64,000 bases of DNA from Thiohalocapsa sp. PB-PSB1 (GCA_016745215.1 CP050890.1:7581001-7645000), one strand, 5' to 3'. Positions 8,270 to 17,335 are shown, counted from the first letter of the stretch. Notes: generated by a model from the sequence alone, not told the origin. Numbers and translations: made by a program.

Positions 8270-8712
8270 CAAGCGGGCTGGATCAGGATGTCCCATTTGG
8301 GCAGTTGGATCAGGATGTCCCATTTGGGCAGTTCTGGATTGCGCAGCAGCCGCGCTTCGACCTTGCGCATCGCCTTCTTGGTGAGGCTGATGCTAGGCTG
8401 TCGAAATCTGCAGTCTCACTAAAACAAGCGCTTCCCGGTTTATGGATGCTTAGTCGGTGTCGGGATCGGTGTCAAGGTCGGAATGAGGGATTGGTATCGA
8501 GCTGGCTGCTTTGATCGATGAGCGGATTCGATACCCATTCCGATAGCGACCCCGACACCGATTAGGCCTCCCCAGTGCGTTCGATGATGCAATCCAAGAC
8601 CCGGAATCGGTTTGGCATCAAAACTCAGGACATTTCGACAGCCTAGGCTGATGCCCTTGGCGTAAACCTCGTGGGAAAACTCCAAGACCGGATGGATGCC
8701 CTTCCATGTCAA
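8270..8712 (-). pseudogene. Transposase C-terminal relic split by a MITE
   Basis: Removing the MITE at 8394-8645 together with one 9-bp duplication restores a continuous minus-strand frame: W-K-G-I-H-P-V-L-E-F-S-H-E-V-Y, then K-G-I-S-L-T-K-K-A-M-R-K-V-E-A-R-L, then N-P-E-L-P-K-W-D-I-L-I. This has the look of a transposase tail, though I cannot name the IS family. A 27-bp tandem duplication (gatcaggatgtcccatttgg and on) at 8280-8333 lies at its end. It marks the left edge of the accessory island. Confidence 0.6.
8394..8645 (+). mobile_element. MITE family A, copy 2
   Basis: The element is 252 bp with 14-bp terminal inverted repeats TAGGCTGTCGAAAT at both ends. The 9-bp target duplication GGCTGATGC is at 8385-8393 and 8646-8654. 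It is about 95 percent identical by eye to copy 1. Excision restores the reading frame of the surrounding transposase relic, so the boundaries are certain. Confidence 0.93.
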
Positions 8713-8893
8713 CCCGCGCCTGTAGGGTACCTTGCAGGACTATTCCTAGCGAATTACGCCGCGCTCGGTGCCCTACCTTAACCCGCAAAAACTGCTGCCC
8801 TGTAAGCCAGTTCGACTCGTGCGATTCTTTCCCCCTGATACTACAGGTTCCCGTCGGCATCACGAGCTACTGGCTTGCCGGGGAGAGTCGTGC

Positions 8894-11800
8894 CTAACGC
8901 TTTATCCATCGCACGAAAGTGGTCTCACCGACTTGGTAATAATCCCACTCAACCGCTTGTTCCTTCATGAAATCGATCAGATCCTGTTCAGTAAGAGCGA
9001 AGGCTGAGAAATCGATAGGCTTGTTGTCGCGTTCCAGGCGTTTGCCATCGACCAGGACAGATACCTCCGAGTCACTGCCTTTCCTGATTTCCACCCGCCG
9101 CGCGGCCCCCAGAGGTAACAAACAAGCAGTTAACAGCTGGCGACCAGTAGCCTTCAGGTCCTCGATGAAGGCCGCCGCCGCAAAGGATGCAGCCCCAAGG
9201 GTGCCGCGATCCGCTGCGCTGTTTTTACGCCGTGCCGGTTGTCCGCCGACATCCGGGTCGTCGTTTTCACCGCTGATCACCGTCAGAGGGAGCGCACCAG
9301 AATCCATCGGCGTTCCAAGCGATAGTCCGTATAGTCTTACACGCTTACGAGCCTCATCGATTGCAATCTCGCCCGTGCGGTCAGAAAGCACCCCTCCGGA
9401 CAGAATGACTTGGTTGACCTCAAGTTGGTCATGCAGAAGGACGCAAAAGTCGCCGAGGTAGGCCCCAAGCGCCCGAATGCAATCCAACGCAACTTCCCCC
9501 GCACCTTGGAAGCACGGAATATCGTAGAGGGCTTTGGCAATGTTGGGCATTCCACTAACTTCAGGAAGCTCCGGACAATTCTGTCTGTCTAGAGGCCATT
9601 TGAGCAGCCGGTCCAGGCGGGTTCTGCCCAACGCGTCGATCTCTGTCCGCACTTGATCGAGCAGATCTTTCTCGGGATAGATCCTGAGAGCCAGCTGCAC
9701 TGCACGAAAAAGCTTCGCCCCCTTCTTGAGCTTCTTTTCGAGAAGCAAGCGTACGACATCCACGCTCACTGGCACACCCCAAGGCCTACTGAGCCCTGCC
9801 TGGCGGGCGCCGCATTCCCAGATGAGGTCCTGATAGTCGTTTATTACAAGCGCGACGTCATCCATACAGTACCCATTGTTCTTGGCGTTGTTGATCTTAT
9901 CCAAGAGCCCACCAATCCGGCCGATCTCGCCGCTGTCCGGAGCCTCTTCCTGGAAGCTGCCCTTCTCTTCGCCAAGCCGCGTGGCAAGTCTCGACAGGGA
10001 TCTTGTTGAGAGGTACTCAGCGGCCACGCCTTGAGGAAATTCCTTCTTGGGCGGGGCCCCGACATCCAGCAATAGCTTGCCCCACTCGAAAGGCCCCGTC
10101 TGGAGGACAAATCCCTGCTTCATCCATTTCAGCGAGCCGCCTGCCAAGCCGGTGCCAAGCTTGATCACCGCAAGCACCGCGTCCTGCTCGACGTCCGTTG
10201 TTCGCTTGTCTTCGTTTCCGGCGCCCTCCATGATCGTACCAACCGCCTCACCGTCCCCGTCATTCAGCACGCTAACAAAAGGGCTACCTTTCCCACTCTG
10301 CAACATCGGGATCTTGGCGAATACTTTTCTCCATGCATCCGACACGGCCTTGGGTATATCGACTCCAAAGAGGTCGTCAATCGTGTAGTTCACCTTCCCG
10401 GGAGGGTCAGGGATGACGGGCCAATACAGTAGGTTGAGGGGGCGGCTGATCCCTGCGATATGTCCATTTCGGATCGGTCCAGGCCATGTTAAGCCGATCA
10501 CTATTTGAAGTTGAGAATCGCAGAGCTTCTTTTGCAGTTCATCGTTCTCCCGCCACTCATTGAGGACCTCGCGAACCAGCCGCTCGGCGAATCTTTCGGT
10601 TCCTTTGGCAAGGGGTGTTCCCAAGGTTTGCTCTTTCCCTTCTTCCATCCTTGCTTCCGGGTCTTCGGTTTGCATCCGGAAGACGTCGCTCGCGGGCTCG
10701 ATTCTGGAGGGGCCGTTCGCGTGAGATGATCGAAAGAGGAACAACTGTATCTTGGTCAAAGTGCCTCCGATGTCCACGCCAACAAGCAACATCTTTGTTC
10801 CCTGCTTAGTGCGCAAGTGATCGGCGATAGATCGGATCAAGGAGGATCCGACTACGACATTACCGCTTCTAGGAAGTGCGGCGCTTGAGTCATCTGAATC
10901 ATCTGAGTCATCTGAAGGAACGCCAAGGAAGCGCACAATATCGCGGTGGGTGTTGTAGTTGCGCATGTAAGGGCCCAGCAGCTGCCAATAGCCGCCGGTG
11001 CGATACAGATTCCGAATCGTTTTCCTCCACTCGTCTGGTTTCATTATGTCGGAATCCGCGCGTATGTCGTCACTTTTAGCGTCGATACCACATTTATGGA
11101 GAACTAGCCCCTTGAGGTCTACCTCCGCGTGATCAATACCCTTGGCCATCGCCCGGTTCAGGATGCTCGCGAGTACAAAGTTCGCCAGGATCAGCTGTAA
11201 CTCGCTGGCGGCCGCTTTAACATCGGCGGGGATGCGGATCCAGTCGGGCAAACCGCCATCCACAGCAATCGGGATACTGAAACAAAGGTGGCCTCTCAGT
11301 CGAAACACAATATTGGAGATGCGCCGCACAAGCGGAAAAGGCACGTACGCCGCCCGACCATCGTTGGGGTAGTCCCAGAAGCCGTAGCGCGGTTCCAGCG
11401 TTGGCTCAAGGACGGCCTTGGCCCTGTCAAGGAGGTGCTGAAACAGATCGGCAGCAGAAGGAACATCGGACCACTCGCTCGATTCGAAGTTGTTTATTAA
11501 GGCCCCCGGGTTTGTTCCGGGAAATAGAATCTGTTCTGCAGCCAAAGCATCTTTCATCAGCACGCGGAGCGTTCTATCGGAGTCCAGTTGTTCGCCTTCT
11601 TTTCTTGCGGCGGAGTAGTTATCAGGGATTCCTATGGCATCCGGTCGGCGGAAGTAACGCTCGAAATACCTTTGTTGTTCTTCATCACTGCCGTTCTCAG
11701 GCCAACGAAGGAGCACCTCCCGCATAAGCCCACGAAGAGGACGTTCGACCTGATCGCGTCCGAAGGATACAACCTGGCAGTTGGCTATCGGTTTGTTCGT

Positions 11801-12895
11801 CCCCGTCGTCGCAGAAAGTGTGTTTTTCAACGCCTCGATCTTTTTGTTCAGTGTCTCGATTTCGGCTTCATTCTCGGCGACGTACTTCCCCCGCATGTAC
11901 TGGTAGAGAAGAGGCCCGTCACATGCGCTTCCATCTCGCACAAAGTTCGTATAGAGCGCCGCTCTCTCCATAAAGTCTGCGTGCACCCACTCTCGGCTGA
12001 CCCCCGAATTCAGAACGCCCTTGGCTTCGCTTCCAAGATCTTTGTTCTCAGGTGCACGGTGGTTCCGCGCCTCCTCGACAACAGCCATCAGCTGCAACGC
12101 ATCGACCCGTTGGTCAGCGTCGAAGGCAATCCAACGCCGGGGGGAACTGTCGGCACCACACGCAAATCTTTCTATAAAAGCGGGGCTTGCCGTTCCTCGA
12201 ATGGCCTGCCCGACTGCTGATTGGCACCGGATAAAAACCGCGATGGCGTTAATTACTGCCTCTATCGAGTCACCAGCCGGCCACACGCGCAGAAGTTCAT
12301 CCCGCGCCCTGCCAGCGCTATAAGCCTCCCAGGTGAAGGGCTGAAGGTACTCACATTGGCTTTCGGCGAGAGCGACCAGCACAGCGAGAGCCAAGGAGAC
12401 ATTCCAGGCGCTGTCCAGCGAGTGCCTGGCGTTTCGGACGCTCTCCACGGTCGCTCTCACTGAAGGCTGCTTTGCCAGGGCTTCGACAGCGGCAGGGCCA
12501 TAAGGGTTATCGGGCGAGCAGTCGTTGCCCAGGATCAAAGCTTCGTACAGTTGAACCATGCGCAGCGTTCGTGCGACCAGGCTTCTTACCTCGCCCTGCT
12601 CTCCAGATTGACAGACTGATTTCAGCGCCGGACTGATATGCCCGAGACTTTCGAAGTTGAACTTGTTGGCGCGTTGCAGCGCACCGATCCATTTGGCAAT
12701 TTCTAACTGAATCTTTTCGTCCAAGCTACAGCTGTAGTATCGAATCGTCGATTCCCCCTTGATGAAGCACTTTTCTTCTTCCCCTTGATGGATCAGTATC
12801 CTTAGGAGGTCGTCGATGCACTTCTGATCCGTTTCCGGAAAAAGCTCACTCAGTTTGTCGAGGCTCGGATCGTTTCCGCGTATTAGAGTCAGCAT
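8894..12895 (-). CDS. Giant ROK/PanK-like ASKHA-domain protein, function unknown
   Basis: The product is 1333 residues. Residues about 1-665 match nothing I recognise; they are mostly helical with a coiled stretch near 330. A short Asp/Ser linker (D-D-S-D-D-S-D-D-S, about 670) leads to an actin-fold ATPase half. Its phosphate-1 loop is V-G-V-D-I-G-G-T-L-T-K (about 710), phosphate-2 is V-I-K-L-G-T-G-L-A-G-G (about 910) and the adenosine motif is V-I-L-S-G-G-V (about 1165). The D-I-G-G-T-L-T-K loop is typical of type II pantothenate kinases, the rest more of ROK kinases. No zinc motif or HTH is evident. I start at ATG 12895, which has a gaagaggatgag ribosome site; a TTG 21 bases earlier is less likely. 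It is last in an operon with the two genes upstream. Confidence 0.72.
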   Translation of the reverse strand: MLTLIRGNDPSLDKLSELFPETDQKCIDDLLRILIHQGEEEKCFIKGESTIRYYSCSLDEKIQLEIAKWIGALQRANKFNFESLGHISPALKSVCQSGEQGEVRSLVARTLRMVQLYEALILGNDCSPDNPYGPAAVEALAKQPSVRATVESVRNARHSLDSAWNVSLALAVLVALAESQCEYLQPFTWEAYSAGRARDELLRVWPAGDSIEAVINAIAVFIRCQSAVGQAIRGTASPAFIERFACGADSSPRRWIAFDADQRVDALQLMAVVEEARNHRAPENKDLGSEAKGVLNSGVSREWVHADFMERAALYTNFVRDGSACDGPLLYQYMRGKYVAENEAEIETLNKKIEALKNTLSATTGTNKPIANCQVVSFGRDQVERPLRGLMREVLLRWPENGSDEEQQRYFERYFRRPDAIGIPDNYSAARKEGEQLDSDRTLRVLMKDALAAEQILFPGTNPGALINNFESSEWSDVPSAADLFQHLLDRAKAVLEPTLEPRYGFWDYPNDGRAAYVPFPLVRRISNIVFRLRGHLCFSIPIAVDGGLPDWIRIPADVKAAASELQLILANFVLASILNRAMAKGIDHAEVDLKGLVLHKCGIDAKSDDIRADSDIMKPDEWRKTIRNLYRTGGYWQLLGPYMRNYNTHRDIVRFLGVPSDDSDDSDDSSAALPRSGNVVVGSSLIRSIADHLRTKQGTKMLLVGVDIGGTLTKIQLFLFRSSHANGPSRIEPASDVFRMQTEDPEARMEEGKEQTLGTPLAKGTERFAERLVREVLNEWRENDELQKKLCDSQLQIVIGLTWPGPIRNGHIAGISRPLNLLYWPVIPDPPGKVNYTIDDLFGVDIPKAVSDAWRKVFAKIPMLQSGKGSPFVSVLNDGDGEAVGTIMEGAGNEDKRTTDVEQDAVLAVIKLGTGLAGGSLKWMKQGFVLQTGPFEWGKLLLDVGAPPKKEFPQGVAAEYLSTRSLSRLATRLGEEKGSFQEEAPDSGEIGRIGGLLDKINNAKNNGYCMDDVALVINDYQDLIWECGARQAGLSRPWGVPVSVDVVRLLLEKKLKKGAKLFRAVQLALRIYPEKDLLDQVRTEIDALGRTRLDRLLKWPLDRQNCPELPEVSGMPNIAKALYDIPCFQGAGEVALDCIRALGAYLGDFCVLLHDQLEVNQVILSGGVLSDRTGEIAIDEARKRVRLYGLSLGTPMDSGALPLTVISGENDDPDVGGQPARRKNSAADRGTLGAASFAAAAFIEDLKATGRQLLTACLLPLGAARRVEIRKGSDSEVSVLVDGKRLERDNKPIDFSAFALTEQDLIDFMKEQAVEWDYYQVGETTFVRWIKR

Positions 12896-12951
12896 GTTCT
12901 CATCCTCTTCGTACAAAACTGGTTTCGTTGCGACAGCAGCGCTTCTTGTCC

Positions 12952-13965
12952 CTACCCGATTTTGACCGACGCATGCGGGTTTCCTGACCAGCAGCCCGGG
13001 ACCGAATCGAATCTATCGTCATCGAGCTCGATGACCACAACGGCACGGCCCCGCTCGCGAAAGTTGGGAGCGCGGACCAGTGGTACCCCCGGTGCAGCAA
13101 GCCCGGATGGGAACCAGGTTGGCGTGACTGATCCGGAGTTCTCAACACAGATTCCGCGGTGGCAGCCGAGTGTATGAAGACGTTGCCCTATAGCCTCGAG
13201 CTGCGCATTTCCGAAGAGGCAAACCAAGCCGCCGTTACTATCGATGCCGATTGCTGCGTGGAAATAGTTGTTGCAGCGAGACAGCGGCGGAACACACTCC
13301 GAAACGACCTTGCGCATTGCCGCGGCCGCTACGGTTTGTTTTGAGTAAAGATGCTGTTCGAAGACCACATGCAATCGCGACCATAAAGCCCTTGTTGCCT
13401 CGTTTGCGAGGTGGTGATGCCCGCGTGGGATGTCGAACAGGTGGGAGTGGTCGGCGGTCTCGCACAGCAACAGGTCAAACAGCTCATCGCCTCGGGCGTC
13501 GTCCCACAACACCGGGTTTCCTGCGCAGAAGAACTCGAGCCAGGAGGCGGCCTCGCTGGCATCTCCAAGGGCACAGTCGAGGACTAGTGAACCATCGCGT
13601 AGGCCAAGCCCGTAGTACGGTCGTAAGCTCATCTCCGGTTGCTCACCGGCTACGGCATAAGGCCGTCCATGCCAAATGACCGGAGCGCGAAGATTGACCA
13701 AACTGTTGCGCATTCCAAGGACTAGGAGGGGAGCGTCGCCTCGTACCAGTCCACGGTCCACTACGAATCTCACGTGCTCATGCACGCTGTATCGACCCTC
13801 GGCTTGAGATGCGTCCGCGTTCAATAGGTCCTTGGCCTTGAGCTCTTCGCCGCTTTCGAGTACGGGAATCGACAGTGCCACCCGAGCGTAACGGCTTAGG
13901 CGCACCTCATAGCTGCCGCTGATCGAAAGCGCTGGGCAAGCGCTAGTTGGTTTCGGCATGGACAT
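12952..13965 (-). CDS. Unknown protein, possibly phosphodiester-glycosidase (NAGPA)-like
   Basis: The 337-residue protein has no signal peptide or membrane segment. Its C-terminal third reads A-A-I-G-I-D-S-N-G-G-L-V, then A-I-G-Q-R-L-H-T-L-G-C and V-E-N-S-G-S, the order seen in phosphodiester glycosidase / DUF2233 proteins (…A-I-G-x-x-x-D-G…L-x-x-L-G…D-G-G-S). The resemblance is weak and the usual D-G-G is N-S-G here, so the assignment is tentative. Its start overlaps the upstream GntR gene by 23 bases, and the ASKHA gene begins about 56 bases after its stop, so the three form one transcript. Confidence 0.6.
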   Translation of the reverse strand: MSMPKPTSACPALSISGSYEVRLSRYARVALSIPVLESGEELKAKDLLNADASQAEGRYSVHEHVRFVVDRGLVRGDAPLLVLGMRNSLVNLRAPVIWHGRPYAVAGEQPEMSLRPYYGLGLRDGSLVLDCALGDASEAASWLEFFCAGNPVLWDDARGDELFDLLLCETADHSHLFDIPRGHHHLANEATRALWSRLHVVFEQHLYSKQTVAAAAMRKVVSECVPPLSRCNNYFHAAIGIDSNGGLVCLFGNAQLEAIGQRLHTLGCHRGICVENSGSVTPTWFPSGLAAPGVPLVRAPNFRERGRAVVVIELDDDRFDSVPGCWSGNPHASVKIG

Positions 13966-14779
13966 GTCCTAGCTTCTCCATATTCCATTCGGGAAGGCGG
14001 TCCACTCGATAGTCGATTGCGGCGGTGTACGTTGCATTCATCACCTCCAAGACGTGAACGGATCCGCGCCAGTCCACAACGACCTCTTGGTGGACACGCA
14101 GGACTGGAGTGTACTCAGGCGTTTTGAGCAGGGCGCGTTCCTGTTCGTTGGCCATGGCTGGCTTCAGTATTGCGGGTATGCGGATAGGGCGAACCCCAAG
14201 TGTGGCATAGATGTCTCTGAGGGATCCGGCTTCCACATCGTGGTCCAGAAAGAATCGCGACGGATCCACGAAGAAAACGGGGTTGATGTAGGCAGTACTG
14301 AGCGCTGCGGCTTGGCCGTCGATATGCCGAACCCGTCCGCAGACGATGCAGGGTTGATCGTGCGACAGCCCGAATTCCTCTGCGATAGCTGACTCGCTCT
14401 TCTCAAGAGGTCGATAGGCTTTTTGAAACGCCCTTGTGACGAGCTCATGACCCGCGCGCCGTGCACTTCGACTAAAGCTGCCAGTCCAGAGCACCTTGGC
14501 TGGTCGTCCACGTTGTACCGATATCCATCCCTCCGCCGCCAGCTCCCGAAACGCCTGTTTGACTGGAGCAGGAGAGCAATCGAGCTCATTTGCCAACTCC
14601 GCGTAGGTTGGCAGGCTGTCGCCGGAGTCGAGTTCCCGGACGCGGGACAAGAGGTGCTCCTTCGCGATGCGCCAGATGGGCTTCTGCCCTTCGGCATTCT
14701 CGCGTTTTCTCCGGGTCTCGGTTTGAGCTAAAGTGTCTTCCAAGTGAGCTTTCCACCTCAGTTTTGTGGGATCTGCCAA
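13943..14779 (-). CDS. GntR family transcriptional regulator with UTRA domain
   Basis: The 278-residue protein has a winged HTH at about 35-95 (H-L-L-S-R-V-R-E-L-D-S-G-D-S-L-P-T-Y, then A-F-R-E-L-A-A-E-G-W-I) and a UTRA-type effector domain at about 115-270. It heads the operon containing the 12952 and 8894 genes and is divergent from a second regulator at 14963. The start is uncertain: TTG 14779 or TTG 14743, the latter with a gaggtgg site. HutC-type GntR proteins usually repress their own operon and release on binding a small ligand; the palindrome at 14802 is its likely operator. Confidence 0.85.
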   Translation of the reverse strand: MADPTKLRWKAHLEDTLAQTETRRKRENAEGQKPIWRIAKEHLLSRVRELDSGDSLPTYAELANELDCSPAPVKQAFRELAAEGWISVQRGRPAKVLWTGSFSRSARRAGHELVTRAFQKAYRPLEKSESAIAEEFGLSHDQPCIVCGRVRHIDGQAAALSTAYINPVFFVDPSRFFLDHDVEAGSLRDIYATLGVRPIRIPAILKPAMANEQERALLKTPEYTPVLRVHQEVVVDWRGSVHVLEVMNATYTAAIDYRVDRLPEWNMEKLGHVHAETN

Positions 14780-14801
14780 AGCGAACTAGTAAATCGTGTT
14801 T

Positions 14802-14827
14802 GCATACTTTCATGTAAGAAAGTATGC
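14802..14827. promoter_or_regulatory. Palindromic operator between divergent regulators
   Basis: A perfect inverted repeat GCATACTTTC, 6-base spacer, GAAAGTATGC lies 23-48 bases upstream of one regulator start and about 136 bases before the other. A dimeric HTH regulator would fit the two-fold symmetry. It lies where it could cover the minus-strand promoter or leader. Confidence 0.7.
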
Positions 14828-14962
14828 TAACTTCCCTGAGACGTCAAGCTACGTTTTGATCGATTTCACCGATCTTCGGAGACCGAGTCGCTGTTGTGGC
14901 TTTGTAGACGCAGGCGTTGAAACCCGTTCGCGTGTAGTTTTCTGAAAAATGCGGGAATTACG

Positions 14963-15718
14963 ATGAATAGCCAAAAGCACGATGAGACCGTTATATACCG
15001 TTATATCTTTGATCATGGGTTAAAAGAAGGCGATCCATTACCGCTGCAAGACGAGTTCGCCTTAATGCTAATGGTCGACGCTAGTTCTTTGGATTCGGCC
15101 ATAGATGTTGCGCGTGAAAGAGGCGTTATCAGCCGGGACGCAACAGGAGGCTTGACGGTTAAATCGTTGCGGTTGATACCTGACCAAGAATGGCTGAGCT
15201 TCTCACATTCTGCGAAGATGCATGGTAAGGCAGTGAGAACCGAATTGGTGGAAGCGAAACTACGACCCCCAATAGTCAGTGCGGATGACCCAGTGGCTAC
15301 TGATTACGAACAAGCGGCACACGAAGCTCTTGGCCTAGAGAAAGGCGATCCTTTTATTGTTATTTCTCGAATCCGCTGGCTGGGTGACCCAGCCAGCGAT
15401 GATCCCCGCATAATCCACCGTGCTTTCCTCGACCCGAAACGATTTCCGGAAACGTTCCTGAAAGACCACGACTTTGAACGAGAATCGTTGGTGCACATCT
15501 ACAATGAGCTTGGATACAAAATCTTGAGGCGGAAAGATGCCATGCGGGCACGCGGGGCATGCTTGGCCGAGCGCAATACCATCAAGACAGATTTGAATGG
15601 CTCTGTATTGGACTTGGAACAACGCACAATCGCGTCGGGTCCAGATGCAAACGAATCCTTCGTCCTGGAATACCTCCGAGCGACCTATTGGAAAATCACT
15701 TTCGATTTTGAGCGATAA
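14963..15718 (+). CDS. Second GntR/UTRA-like regulator
   Basis: The 251-residue protein has the same layout as its divergent neighbour. A short N-terminal HTH-like part includes I-Y-R-Y-I-F-D-H-G-L-K-E-G-D-P-L-P, and a UTRA-like domain at about 85-245 includes P-F-I-V-I-S-R-I-R-W and a matching L-V-H-I-Y-N-E-L-G-Y. The HTH is degenerate compared with standard GntR proteins (no clear A-x-x-L-x-x-E-G recognition motif), so it may be a ligand-binding partner or a diverged paralogue. The base composition looks more AT-rich than the flanks, suggesting transfer with the island. Confidence 0.7.
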   Translation: MNSQKHDETVIYRYIFDHGLKEGDPLPLQDEFALMLMVDASSLDSAIDVARERGVISRDATGGLTVKSLRLIPDQEWLSFSHSAKMHGKAVRTELVEAKLRPPIVSADDPVATDYEQAAHEALGLEKGDPFIVISRIRWLGDPASDDPRIIHRAFLDPKRFPETFLKDHDFERESLVHIYNELGYKILRRKDAMRARGACLAERNTIKTDLNGSVLDLEQRTIASGPDANESFVLEYLRATYWKITFDFER

Positions 15719-15739
15719 AGACCTCCGCTACTTCATTTG

Positions 15740-15935
15740 AGTCTGTCTTGCCAATCGCCATACGCTTTTGGCGACCGTGATGCGCAACATAGTGATACGC
15801 ATCACGTTCTCTGCTGTGAGGTTCAGGATCTCGTGGTCCTCGGACAGGCGCCAGAAATTGCATGGCTAGGCGAATGTCCGCTCGATGACCCAGCGCCCAA
15901 GTAAGACCGCAAAGGTATCCTCGATCTTACTGGAG
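15740..15935 (-). pseudogene. IS5-type transposase C-terminal relic
   Basis: In broken minus-strand frames one can read G-R-W-V-I-E-R-T-F-A, then N-F-W-R-L-S-E-D-H-E and N-V-M-R-I, the end of an IS5-like DDE transposase (usual form E-R-T-F-A-W-L-…-R-L-x-K-D-x-E). It has frameshifts and no start. It marks the right side of the accessory island. Confidence 0.6.
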
Positions 15936-16099
15936 ATGTGCAGCTTCAACGTCAAGGCCTCGTCGACGAAGCTCGCTGCGGTGTCGCAATATCCTGCGTT
16001 GCCGAAGAAGGCCTTTTGCGTGGACACTTCTCAGGGGCAGAACATCCAGCCAATTGCAGGCCGATATCCGCTTACGGCATTCACATGTCTCCGAATCAG

Positions 16100-16642
16100 C
16101 TACCACCTCCAGAGGGGGTGGTTTGATGAAGGTCCCCAGAGGGGGTAGAGTGACGCGATGAAAGGGTCTAAAGATCCTGTGAGCTGCATCTGTTCCAAAC
16201 GCTTTTCCTCTGCCTCTTGGTTCTGGGTGTAGCAAACGATCGTCTTCTCATCGAGCCCGACGGTGCTCACACAGTACCCTTTCGCCCAGAAATGCAGCCC
16301 CGTGAAGTTCCGTTTCTGCCCGAGGCACTCCCGTTGGATCCTGATGGCCGACTTCCCCTTCAGGAAACCTATCGTGTGCGCCACGCTGTACTTCGGCGGA
16401 ATGCTCAAGCACAGGTGGATATGATCGGTCATCGCGTGGCCTTCCAGAATCTCGACCCCTTGTTGCTGACATAGGTCCCGCAGAATCCCGCCGATCTGCT
16501 TCCACAGGGTTCCGTAAATCGCTCGACGGCGATACTTCGGAACGAACACAACATGGTACTTGCAGTACCATTTCACGTGGACTAGCGTTGCCAATCTCGC
16601 ATGATGACCTCTTTCCGGTTTGGCTGATTGGAAGGAGGTCAT
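16100..16642 (-). CDS. tnpA: IS200/IS605-type TnpA transposase (HUH, Y1)
   Basis: The frame contains the Y1 transposase domain: C-K-Y-H-V-V-F-V-P-K-Y-R-R, the HUH motif in T-D-H-I-H-L-C-L-S-I, and the tyrosine helix region V-G-L-D-E-K-T-I-V-C-Y. This enzyme moves single-stranded DNA by recognising hairpins at the ends. The N-terminus may be displaced: M-R-D-W-Q, the usual start, is in another frame just upstream of H-V-K-W, so one early indel is possible. No TnpB lies next to it. Catalytic residues are present. Confidence 0.85.
   Translation of the reverse strand: MTSFQSAKPERGHHARLATLVHVKWYCKYHVVFVPKYRRRAIYGTLWKQIGGILRDLCQQQGVEILEGHAMTDHIHLCLSIPPKYSVAHTIGFLKGKSAIRIQRECLGQKRNFTGLHFWAKGYCVSTVGLDEKTIVCYTQNQEAEEKRLEQMQLTGSLDPFIASLYPLWGPSSNHPLWRW
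16102..16122. repeat. Hairpin at the tnpA right end
   Basis: accacctcc-aga-gggggtggt forms a 9-bp stem with one G-T pair, at the end of the tnpA frame. An agagggggt copy recurs at about 16137. IS200/IS605 elements end in such subterminal hairpins, bound by TnpA. Confidence 0.6.
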
Positions 16643-16812
16643 CTACTACAACCCGCTGCACGCCGGAATGGCAGAGCCTCGAGAAGTCCACCGCCAGAAG
16701 CGGCGGCTTACCGGTTGTGAGTCAGGACAGAGCTTCCGCCGGAAGTCGCAAATTGGGCAGTCCCAAATTGGGTGTCCGCTTTCTGCGTCCGTCCGCTTAC
16801 TGCGTCTGGCAA

Positions 16813-16985
16813 CAAGAAGGCGGACGAGAAAACAGGCCAGATGGTCTATTTCTCGACAGCAATCGCCTAAACCTATTCACCCAGCATGAAGTTCGATTCA
16901 CCGCAAAGACGCAGAGTACGCTGAGAAGAGCATACATTCGCCCGGCCCCTCTGCGCACTCTGCTTCTCTGCGGTGAATATCCAAA
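16813..16985. repeat. Extragenic repeats (families E and D)
   Basis: At 16813-16866 is a family E copy (gacgagaaaacaggccagatgg and on). At 16894-16980 is a family D element: gattcaccgcaaagacgcagag at one end and its complement ctctgcttctctgcggtgaat at the other, an inverted pair about 85 bp apart. Family D recurs at 40500 and 41895. No gene is visible between 16643 and 17330. Confidence 0.65.
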
Positions 16986-17280
16986 CCCAAATGTTTCCCT
17001 GTGCTTCCGCACTGTCAGCGGCGAAAAAATGGCCGCGGAAAACAGGTTGCGTTGTTGGTACAAACGGGAAGACCCCGAGTCTGCATGGGTATCTGGTCTG
17101 GATGGCTCTGCCATCCTCCGGACCCTGACGAGCCGCTCAGCGTAGGAGGCCGCTTGCGGGCGACCGGCAGGCGATGCCGGCGGATGCGGATGTGTTGCGT
17201 TGAGGCTGATTAACGGAGAGAAACATACCGAAGCGGCAACCCGCTCATGGTCGCTTTATGGGCAGGTTGCCGCTACTAGA

Positions 17281-17335
17281 AGGCGGACGAGAAAACAAGT
17301 CAGATGGTCTGTTTCTCGACAGAAATCGCTTTAGT
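17281..17335. repeat. Family E palindromic repeat copy
   Basis: The sequence gcggacgagaaaacaag... to ...tttctcgacagaaatcgct matches the copy at 16813 and ends within a few bases of the stop codon of the small secreted protein gene. Confidence 0.65.

Noticed and set aside
14963..15718. Reading the second regulator as a toxin partner of the first
   Set aside because: Its domain layout is UTRA-like, and no toxin motif is seen.
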